In this document: piece by piece, positions 6,173-11,536 of the stretch
Layout: each line of letters opens with the position of its first letter
Numbering within the stretch: the first letter of the stretch is position 1
DNA from: CAXTTV01 sp964247295
GTDB lineage: Bacteria; Chloroflexota; Ktedonobacteria; Ktedonobacterales; Ktedonobacteraceae
NCBI GenBank assembly: GCA_964247295.1
Contig: CAXTTV010000154.1
Location: forward strand, 1-11,536
Direction of reading: 5' to 3'
DNA length: 11,536 bases
The notes under the pieces: generated by a model
What the model was told of the DNA's origin: nothing
Seen by the model: only the letters and a program-made list of their open reading frames with translations
The model's database searches: none
Position numbers and translations under genes: made by a program

Positions 6173-6787
6173 ATGACAATCGAGAAAGATTTCTTTCGAC
6201 AGGTGTTGGGTCAGTTTGCGACCGGGGTAACGATTGTTACGACAGAATTTAATCAGGTTCGTGCTGGTCTTACAGTAAATTCGTTTTGTTCGGTCTCTTT
6301 GGAGCCGCCACTGATTCTGGTCTGCGTGGATCTTAACAGCCAGACACTGCCCGTTCTGCGCCAGAGCGGCACTTTCGCAGTTAATATTCTAACAACGGAG
6401 CAGGAGGCGCTTTCGCGCTGTTTCGCGATCCCTTCCGATGAACGCTACCTCAATTTTTGCCACGCCTCTTCCCATCCAGTGGCGACGGGCGCGCCCATCC
6501 TCGATGATGTCCTGGCTTTTATTGATGCTCGAATTGTCGCGGAATATCCAGGGGGCGATCACGTAATCTTTTTAGGGAAGGTGGAGGCCCTGGGCACTCA
6601 GAACCACATGCTGTATGCCGATGGGCGCGCTGAGGAGGCTCCAGATCTTGAGCATGCTGAGAAGATGGAAGTGGAGCCACTGGCTTACTTCAGGGGCAAT
6701 TATCGGCGTCTGGCCCTCAATTACGAGCGCCCAAGCATATCCAATTCTTTAAGCGAGCCAGAGCCAACCGCCAGTCATGTCGAATAA
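6173..6787 (+). CDS. Flavin reductase-like FMN-binding protein
   Basis: 204 residues of the flavin reductase domain family (HpaC/NtaB-like, split beta-barrel). Family motifs are in order: FATGVTIVTT (15-24), GLTVNSFCSVSLEPPLIL (32-49), GDHVIFLGKVEAL (128-140) and PLAYFRGNYRRL (169-180). Such enzymes bind FMN or FAD and reduce it with NAD(P)H, supplying free reduced flavin to a monooxygenase or reducing metal chelates. The last 20 or so residues are a variable tail rich in Ser, Glu and Pro. The gene overlaps the glycosylase start by 11 nt. It is divergent from a FecCD-type transporter operon, so a role in reductive release of an imported metal chelate is conceivable; no monooxygenase gene is in the window. 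Substrate partner unknown. Confidence 0.9.
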   Translation: MTIEKDFFRQVLGQFATGVTIVTTEFNQVRAGLTVNSFCSVSLEPPLILVCVDLNSQTLPVLRQSGTFAVNILTTEQEALSRCFAIPSDERYLNFCHASSHPVATGAPILDDVLAFIDARIVAEYPGGDHVIFLGKVEALGTQNHMLYADGRAEEAPDLEHAEKMEVEPLAYFRGNYRRLALNYERPSISNSLSEPEPTASHVE

Positions 6788-7403
6788 TCCATCTTTAGAG
6801 GCACGGCAGGCGTCCCTAGAGGATCTCCAGCAGCAGATTAGAGCTTGCCGCCTCTGTGAAATCCACGGCTATATCCCCCGCGCTCAGCCCCTGGTTCATG
6901 GGCAGGTGGAGAACCGCATGATGGTGATTGGGCAGGCTCCCGGCCACCGATCCGTTGAAAATAATCTTTCGTTTAGTGGTCCAGGCGGTCGGCTGCTGCA
7001 AAAGTGGCTGGAGCAGGCGGGATTTCCTCCAGGCTATTTACACGAACATGTCTACCTGAGCTCGCTCACCCACTGTGATCCTGGAAAAAGTTTACGTGGC
7101 GATGGTGACCGTAAACCCTCTCCTCAGGAAATAACCCTCTGCCGTCCTCATTTGGAGGCGGAGATGGAGCTGGTGCGGCCAAAGGTAATCCTACCAGTAG
7201 GCGGGATGGCAATTGAGGCATTCTGGGGCAAAGGTCGAATGGAAGAGATCATAGGCCAGTATCGACAGCAGGGAGAAACGCTATTGCTACCACTGCCCCA
7301 TCCCTCGGGCGTGAGTCGCTGGCTCAATCCTCCCGCCCACCAGCACCTGCTGAGGCAGGCTCTGGCACTATTGGCGGAGTGGCGCGTTCTCTATCAACTT
7401 TAG
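6777..7403 (+). CDS. Uracil-DNA glycosylase superfamily protein, four-cysteine (Fe-S) type
   Basis: 208 residues. The layout is that of family 4/5 uracil-DNA glycosylases: a CRLC pair near the N-terminus (Cys24, Cys27), motif 1 GQAPG (52-56), SGPGGRLL (67-74), two further cysteines (Cys100 in LTHCDP, Cys122 in ITLCRPHL), and the closing HPSG motif (175-178) followed by RW. The four cysteines match the [4Fe-4S] ligands of the family. The enzyme would excise uracil or another deaminated base from DNA. Two oddities: family 4 enzymes usually have GEAPG, and here Glu is Gln; and 21 residues separate the last two cysteines, somewhat more than usual. So activity and base specificity are not certain. 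The ATG lies inside the end of the flavin reductase gene, hence probably translationally coupled. The stop is only 8 nt from the stop of the opposing scaffold gene. Confidence 0.85.
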   Translation: MSNNPSLEARQASLEDLQQQIRACRLCEIHGYIPRAQPLVHGQVENRMMVIGQAPGHRSVENNLSFSGPGGRLLQKWLEQAGFPPGYLHEHVYLSSLTHCDPGKSLRGDGDRKPSPQEITLCRPHLEAEMELVRPKVILPVGGMAIEAFWGKGRMEEIIGQYRQQGETLLLPLPHPSGVSRWLNPPAHQHLLRQALALLAEWRVLYQL

Positions 7404-7411
7404 GACGGAGG

Positions 7412-7837
7412 CTACTTCCCTGCGGTCACGGTACCATTCTCGTCGCCCCGAATCCGATTCTGCATATAGTACTCGTGCACACCTTTTTTCAAGGTCCCGA
7501 GTGCGAGTGTGGCACAAGTAGGCCGGGTCATTACCAGTTCACGGCCAAGCTGGTTAATCAGATCCTCAAAGCTCAGGTTCTCGATCTCTTCGGGAGTCAT
7601 TCCCTGAGTGATCTCGGTCACGTAGGATGCGGCTGCGCTACTGATGGTGCAGCCCTCTCCCTCCCAACGTACCTCTTGAGCCCGGCCATTCTTATCGAAT
7701 CGCGCATGCATCGCGATCACATCAGCACAACCGGGATTTCCACCACTCAGACTGACATTGGCGTCATCCAGCGGACCATAGTTACGAGGGTTCTCATAAT
7801 GGTCCATTAAAAAATCAATTGCTTCCTGACGATTCAT
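7412..7837 (-). CDS. Fe-S cluster scaffold / sulfur acceptor, IscU/SufU (NifU N-terminal) family
   Basis: 141 residues. The N-terminus has the family signature DHYENPRNYG (12-21). The three conserved cysteines are Cys37 (NPGCAD), Cys63 (GEGCTISSAAAS) and Cys108 (RPTCATLALG), with Asp39 after the first. These bind zinc or a nascent cluster and accept sulfur from a cysteine desulfurase. The spacing 37/63/108 is nearly that of E. coli IscU (37/63/106), without the roughly 20-residue insertion of SufU, yet the residue before the third cysteine is not the IscU histidine and the RPTCATL context is SufU-like. A strong ribosome site (AAGGAG, 7 nt before ATG) is present. The sulfurtransferase gene lies upstream but is separated by a terminator, so this gene probably has its own start or depends on read-through. 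No desulfurase or sufBCD gene is in the window. Confidence 0.92.
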   Translation of the reverse strand: MNRQEAIDFLMDHYENPRNYGPLDDANVSLSGGNPGCADVIAMHARFDKNGRAQEVRWEGEGCTISSAAASYVTEITQGMTPEEIENLSFEDLINQLGRELVMTRPTCATLALGTLKKGVHEYYMQNRIRGDENGTVTAGK

Positions 7838-7871
7838 TTAAAGGCTCCTTAGATAACAAATGCTCTTTCTT

Positions 7872-7877
7872 AGTATA
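7872..7877 (-). promoter_or_regulatory. Possible -10 element for the scaffold gene
   Basis: TATACT on the minus strand lies between the upstream terminator and the scaffold ATG, about 35 nt from the start codon. No good -35 is visible 16-18 nt upstream, so this is a weak call supported mainly by the need for a promoter after the terminator. Confidence 0.35.
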
Positions 7878-7905
7878 ACGCTTTTCGATGCTTCCATCAT
7901 CCCTG

Positions 7906-7952
7906 AAAAAAATCTCCCCTGTTGACGAAAAACCAGGGTTCTCGTCAACAGG
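7906..7952 (-). terminator. Intrinsic terminator between the sulfurtransferase and scaffold genes
   Basis: Perfect 11-bp arms CCTGTTGACGA (7918-7928) and TCGTCAACAGG (7942-7952) with a 13-nt loop. On the minus strand the stem is followed, after a short GGAGA stretch, by seven T (7912-7906). It begins 28 nt after the sulfurtransferase stop. It may end transcription fully or act as an attenuator lowering scaffold expression. Confidence 0.8.
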
Positions 7953-7980
7953 AGAGTACACACGCAATAATTTCAGAACC

Positions 7981-8856
7981 CTATTTCTCGATGGGGGCGC
8001 GGACAAGATTTCCCCACTCTGTCCAGGAACCATCGTAGTTACGAACTTTTTCGTAGCCCAGCAGATGGGTCAGCACAAACCAGGAGTGAGCCGAACGCTC
8101 ACCGATACGACAATAGGTAATCACGTCGTTCTCAGGCTTGATATCCTTGCCACCATAGATCTCTCGCAGCTCGGAAGCCGACTTAAATGTACCATCAGAA
8201 TTGGAGGCCGTTGCCCAGGGAATGCTTTTAGCTCCCGGAATATGCCCACCTCGCTGCGCGCCCTCCTGTGGATAGTTGACCATGTGCAACAACTCACCAC
8301 TATATTCCTGGGGGGAGCGCACATCGATCAAACGACGATTGGGAGCTTTGAGGCCTGACTCAACGTCGGCGCGGAAGGCCCGGATCGACTCATTCTCGGG
8401 CTGAGCATGATATGTGGCCGGCGTAAATGTGGGCACCTCTTTGGTGAGCTCTCGCTTCTCTGCCTCCCACTTTGTACGACCACCGTCCATAATCTTCAGG
8501 TTCTTATGCCCATACATGGTGAACAACCAGAAGCTGTAGGCTGCGTACCAGTTGTTGCGATCACCGTACAAAACAATCGTGGTGTCGTTGCTGATTCCCC
8601 AGTAACCGAAAAGCTTCTCCAGCCCCTGCCGATCCACAAAGTCACGGGAAACGGGATCTTGAACATCTACATGCCAGTCCAGTTTCACAGCACCAGGAAT
8701 ATGCCCCACTTCATACAGAAGCACATCCTCGTCGGCCTCAATAATACGGATATTTGTGTCCTTCAGGTGATCGGTAACCCATTGGGTACTGACCAGCGCC
8801 TCAGGATGCGCATACCTGGAAGTATCAGTAGACGCAGTGGTATTTGTTTCAGTCAT
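7981..8856 (-). CDS. Tandem-rhodanese sulfurtransferase (thiosulfate/3-mercaptopyruvate type)
   Basis: 291 residues, the usual length for a two-domain rhodanese. The N-terminal domain (about 18-135) has GHIPGAVKLDWHVD and an inactive loop YGDRNN where a catalytic Cys would be. The C-terminal domain (about 160-285) has LIDVRSPQEYSG, GGHIPGAKSIPWA and the active loop CRIGERS with catalytic Cys249. Such enzymes move sulfane sulfur from thiosulfate or mercaptopyruvate to cyanide, thiols or proteins. The active loop is like actinobacterial CysA-type thiosulfate sulfurtransferases rather than E. coli SseA (CGSGVT). A GGAAGGG ribosome site lies about 9 nt before the ATG. An intrinsic terminator follows. 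With the Fe-S scaffold gene next door, a role in sulfur supply is plausible but not shown. Confidence 0.93.
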   Translation of the reverse strand: MTETNTTASTDTSRYAHPEALVSTQWVTDHLKDTNIRIIEADEDVLLYEVGHIPGAVKLDWHVDVQDPVSRDFVDRQGLEKLFGYWGISNDTTIVLYGDRNNWYAAYSFWLFTMYGHKNLKIMDGGRTKWEAEKRELTKEVPTFTPATYHAQPENESIRAFRADVESGLKAPNRRLIDVRSPQEYSGELLHMVNYPQEGAQRGGHIPGAKSIPWATASNSDGTFKSASELREIYGGKDIKPENDVITYCRIGERSAHSWFVLTHLLGYEKVRNYDGSWTEWGNLVRAPIEK

Positions 8857-8889
8857 CTTAAAACACCCTTCCTACAGTTCAAAAACAAC

Positions 8890-8912
8890 ATGACCTCCAC
8901 AATAGGGGTCAT
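8890..8912. repeat. Short dyad upstream of the sulfurtransferase gene
   Basis: ATGACC and GGTCAT are perfect 6-bp arms; in plus-strand RNA two further pairs (one U-G) are possible. It lies about 35-55 nt upstream of the start codon, within the likely leader. Could be an operator; weak alone. Confidence 0.3.
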
Positions 8913-8952
8913 CACGACACCAAACAAGATAAAAATATGTGACTCTGACAAA

Positions 8953-8982
8953 GAAGATCATCTAAGTCAACAATTGATCTTC
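8953..8982. promoter_or_regulatory. 30-bp dyad upstream of the sulfurtransferase gene
   Basis: GAAGATCA (8953-8960) and TGATCTTC (8975-8982) are perfect 8-bp inverted arms with a 14-nt spacer that contains TTGACT on the minus strand, a possible -35. No matching -10 at normal spacing is clear. The rest of the 273-nt gap 8857-9129 shows no convincing gene, and I see no clear terminator for recD2 in it. Confidence 0.4.
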
Positions 8983-9129
8983 CTTTCATTTTATCGCGTG
9001 CGAGGAATTTAAGCAAGGGATTTTGGCAATCTTTTTTGTTCCCATCGAGAATCTTAGGAATGCCACTTTTTGTATTAGCATCGGTTCTCTAAAGAAAAAC
9101 AAAAGCGGGACCCAAAACCTTCCTGAAAA

Positions 9130-11379
9130 TCAGATCAACTTTTTCAGCCAGTCGTCCAGACCAGTATTGCGGAGCGCGACCCGATCATTTTTCACGGCAG
9201 TCTCCAGGGCTCGCTGCTGACCAACCACCACACAGAGGCGTTTGGCACGGGTAATTGCTGTATAAAGGAGATTGCGCTGTAACAACATATAATGCTGATT
9301 GACAAGGGGCAAGACTACAGCAGGGTACTCACTACCCTGGCTTTTATGCACAGTGACAGCATATGCCAGTGAAAGCTCATCCAGCTCATGAAAATCGTAT
9401 TTTACGAAGAGTGGCCCCCTCTCTTCCTGAAACTCAACTTCCAGATAGGCATCCTCACTGTTCAAACGCCGAATCCAACCCACGTCTCCATTAAAAACAT
9501 CTTTATCGTAGTTGTTGCGCATCTGCATCACTTTATCCCCAACGCGAAAGGTTCTTCCTGCCCACTCAACCCTTCCTGTCGCGCTGGGATTCAGCCGCGC
9601 CTGGAGCTCTTCATTCAAACTCAACACACCGACCGGGCCTCGATACATTGGGGTCAGGACCTGGATATCCGTATAAGGGTTCAGCTTGTAGCGCGCGGGT
9701 AACCTCCGCTGGACCAGATCCAGAATCAGCTCCTGAGACCGTATCGGATCTTCCTCTGGTAAAAATAAAAAATCGCTGTCCCGGTTCAACCGTAGATCAG
9801 GAAGCTCTCCTGCATTAATCTTGTGAGCGTTCACAATAATATGACTTTCCTGCGCCTGTCGGAACAACTGTGTTAACCGCACAATTGGAACCGCCTGACT
9901 CTGGAGCAAATCTCGCAAAACATTGCCTGGACCAACGGAGGGCAACTGATCGGCATCTCCGACCAGCAAAAGATGTGCGTTGGATGGCAACGCCTTGAGC
10001 AAATTATAGAACAGCAGAATATCCACCATTGAAAACTCGTCCACAATCACAAATTGGTACGGCAACTGATGCTCCTCGTTGCGCTGGTAACTGTTATCGT
10101 GAGGAGCATACTCCAGCAATCGGTGCAACGTTTTGGCGTGCATACCGGTGGCCTCGAATAGGCGCTTGGCCGCCCGACCGGTTGGGGCCGCCAGAGCCAC
10201 CTCAACTTTACGATTGCGGAGTAACATCAACAAAGCACGTAACGAGGTAGATTTTCCGGTCCCCGGTCCACCGGTTAAAATGCTTACTTTTTTATGATAC
10301 GAGGTTTCGACGGCCTCCCGCTGCTTCTGGGTCAACTGCATCTGCCGCTTCTGATCCAGATAGGTAAAAACCAGATCCCACTGCCGTTGCGTTACCGATG
10401 GCAACTGGCTGGGGGTATGCATCAGCCTGCGCAACTGACGAGCCGATCCACGCTCCGCATGCCAGAAAGGAGCATAGTAGATCCTCGCCTGGGGTGGATC
10501 TCCCTGCTCTTCCTCTGAAAACTCGGCTTGCTTTTCAAAAAGATTGGGGGGGACGGCAGGCTCAATAAAAATATCTTTCTGATTACGGAGTAGATTAATC
10601 GCCTCTCGCAACGCCTCAGGAGTCGTGGTCAGGATCTGTGAGACACGCTCGATCAACTCCGCCTCCAACAGAAAACAGTGCCCATCGTCATTGGCGGCTT
10701 GCTTTAAAACATGGGTCAGTCCGCTGGCGAGGCGCTCTTGGCTATCGAGGGGCAGACCTAGCTTGACGGCAATCTCATCAGCGGTCTGGAAACCAATTCC
10801 CTGCACATCCTGAACCAATTGATAGGGATTCTCACGCACGACTTTGATTGCTTCCTGACCATAGTGCTTATAGATACGAGTTGCCAGATTCAGCGAAACT
10901 TCATGAGACTGCAAAAACAGGTGCAGTTCTTTAATTTCGCTCTGTTCAGCCCAGGCCTTGATGATGCGCTCCCGATCGTTAAGACCCAACCCTTTTACCT
11001 CGTTCAGGCGCTCCGGTTCCTGCTCAATAATGGCTAGCGACTGCTCTCCAAAATAATCCACGATTTTCTTGGCCTTGGCCGGTCCTATCCCTTTAATCAG
11101 ACCCGAACTAAGATAGCGGATCATCCCTTCGGCTGAATGGGGAAGGCGCTGCACAAATTGCGTCACCGCGAGCTGGCGACCATAACGAGGATCTGTCTGC
11201 CATTCCCCCTCCACTGACAACAGCTCTCCCACATGAACATTGGGGAGCTGACCCACAATGGTCATCAGGTCATCACGAAACAACCGCCCCTTATCATTCG
11301 GGCGGAAACGTGCCACAGTGTAGTGGGTCTCATCGTTACGAAAAACAATGCTCTCAACCGAGCCTTCTAATGTAGCCAT
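9130..11379 (-). CDS. recD2: RecD2 family 5'-3' DNA helicase (ExoV alpha subunit-like)
   Basis: 749 residues, full length for RecD2. An N-terminal OB-like region (1-80) is followed by helix-hairpin-helix segments (GLIKGIGPAKAKKI at 93-106; another near 127-136). Superfamily 1B helicase motifs follow: Walker A GGPGTGKST (370-378), Ia APTGRAA (398-404), II IVDEFSMVD (445-453), III LVGDADQLPSVGPG (472-485), IV LTQLFRQ (502-508), V AVTVHKSQGSEYP (674-686) and VI LYTAITRAKR (705-714). RecD2 is the stand-alone form found in bacteria lacking RecBC and acts in DNA repair and fork maintenance. No recB or recC is nearby. The N-terminal extension before Walker A is what separates RecD2 from the shorter RecD1. 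The ATG at 11379 has only a weak ribosome site (GGA/GAG about 7-12 nt upstream). Confidence 0.95.
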   Translation of the reverse strand: MATLEGSVESIVFRNDETHYTVARFRPNDKGRLFRDDLMTIVGQLPNVHVGELLSVEGEWQTDPRYGRQLAVTQFVQRLPHSAEGMIRYLSSGLIKGIGPAKAKKIVDYFGEQSLAIIEQEPERLNEVKGLGLNDRERIIKAWAEQSEIKELHLFLQSHEVSLNLATRIYKHYGQEAIKVVRENPYQLVQDVQGIGFQTADEIAVKLGLPLDSQERLASGLTHVLKQAANDDGHCFLLEAELIERVSQILTTTPEALREAINLLRNQKDIFIEPAVPPNLFEKQAEFSEEEQGDPPQARIYYAPFWHAERGSARQLRRLMHTPSQLPSVTQRQWDLVFTYLDQKRQMQLTQKQREAVETSYHKKVSILTGGPGTGKSTSLRALLMLLRNRKVEVALAAPTGRAAKRLFEATGMHAKTLHRLLEYAPHDNSYQRNEEHQLPYQFVIVDEFSMVDILLFYNLLKALPSNAHLLLVGDADQLPSVGPGNVLRDLLQSQAVPIVRLTQLFRQAQESHIIVNAHKINAGELPDLRLNRDSDFLFLPEEDPIRSQELILDLVQRRLPARYKLNPYTDIQVLTPMYRGPVGVLSLNEELQARLNPSATGRVEWAGRTFRVGDKVMQMRNNYDKDVFNGDVGWIRRLNSEDAYLEVEFQEERGPLFVKYDFHELDELSLAYAVTVHKSQGSEYPAVVLPLVNQHYMLLQRNLLYTAITRAKRLCVVVGQQRALETAVKNDRVALRNTGLDDWLKKLI

Positions 11380-11430
11380 AGAACTCTATTCCATCCAGAG
11401 GAGCAATTTGTGAATATACCAATGCCTCCT

Positions 11431-11459
11431 ATCTTAGCACAGGCCAGCACTGGCGTCGA
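11431..11459 (-). promoter_or_regulatory. Probable recD2 promoter
   Basis: On the minus strand, -35 TCGACG (11459-11454), 17-nt spacer and extended -10 TGC-TAAGAT (-10 at 11436-11431); both hexamers match consensus at four or more positions. It would start near 11424, a leader of about 45 nt. A small GCCAG-CA-CTGGC dyad (11443-11454) fills part of the spacer. Confidence 0.5.
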
Positions 11460-11463
11460 GTTA

Positions 11464-11475
11464 TGTTCATGAACA
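11464..11475. promoter_or_regulatory. 12-bp perfect palindrome upstream of the recD2 promoter
   Basis: TGTTCATGAACA is self-complementary over all 12 bases and lies just upstream of the -35. This is a typical size and place for a dimeric regulator site. The half-site orientation (GTTC..GAAC) is opposite to the Bacillus LexA box (GAAC-N4-GTTC). The remaining bases to the window end hold no recognisable gene. Confidence 0.4.
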
Positions 11476-11536
11476 AGAGGGCAGAATATAACAATACAAA
11501 ATGAAATTTTTCAATACTAGCTAAGAGGTTGATTTA

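Noticed and set aside
7379..7810. Open frame of 143 codons on the plus strand
   Set aside because: It lies antisense to the Fe-S scaffold gene, whose conserved cysteine motifs are unmistakable; the plus-strand product shows no family pattern.
8407..9012. Open frame of 201 codons on the plus strand
   Set aside because: It is antisense to the rhodanese N-terminal domain for most of its length and has no recognisable motif.
11464..11475. LexA/SOS box at the recD2 promoter
   Set aside because: The half-sites are in the order GTTC..GAAC with a 2-nt centre, unlike the Bacillus/actinobacterial GAAC-N4-GTTC or the alphaproteobacterial direct repeat.

Overview
The window reads as a piece of bacterial chromosome of moderate GC content (about half, by eye) with conserved housekeeping-type and accessory genes. 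It has no tRNA, rRNA, CRISPR array, transposase or phage gene. I suspect a Chloroflexota (Ktedonobacteria-like) or other Gram-positive-like lineage. The reasons are a stand-alone RecD2 helicase, an actinobacterial-style tandem rhodanese (CRIGERS), a CysO-like sulfur carrier homologue, and purine-rich Shine-Dalgarno sites with sigma-70-type promoters. That assignment is inference and weak.

Layout. (1) 98-2327, plus strand: a protein of three PAS domains without an output domain, then the AzlC/AzlD branched-chain amino acid exporter pair. (2) 2348-2387: a perfect 13-bp hairpin separates azlD from genes on the other strand. (3) 2418-5877, minus strand: read in the direction of transcription, a FecCD/BtuC-type permease, an overlapping ATP-binding subunit that carries an extra Rossmann-like C-terminal domain, a CysO/MoaD-like protein without the usual Gly-Gly tail, and, under its own promoter, a single-domain response regulator. 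(4) 5878-6172: a divergent promoter region with two good sigma-70-type promoters and dyads. (5) 6173-7403, plus strand: a flavin reductase overlapping a four-cysteine uracil-DNA glycosylase. (6) 7412-8856, minus strand: a tandem-rhodanese sulfurtransferase, a strong intrinsic terminator, then an IscU/SufU-type Fe-S scaffold. (7) 9130-11379, minus strand: a full-length RecD2 helicase with its probable promoter and a 12-bp palindrome upstream.

How the genes may fit together. The transporter operon imports a metal chelate or corrinoid-like substrate, but no binding protein lies in the window. Its last gene is a beta-grasp protein of the sulfur-carrier family, so a link to molybdenum/tungsten or sulfur metabolism is possible. 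The flavin reductase divergent from it could supply reduced flavin, for example for metal release from a chelate. The sulfurtransferase and scaffold belong to sulfur and Fe-S handling, and the neighbouring glycosylase has the cysteine pattern of an Fe-S enzyme. These links are inference from gene order. I see no clearly new defence or mobile system. The most unusual items are the tail-less CysO-like protein, the fused transporter ATPase, the scaffold with mixed IscU/SufU features, and the structured intergenic elements.
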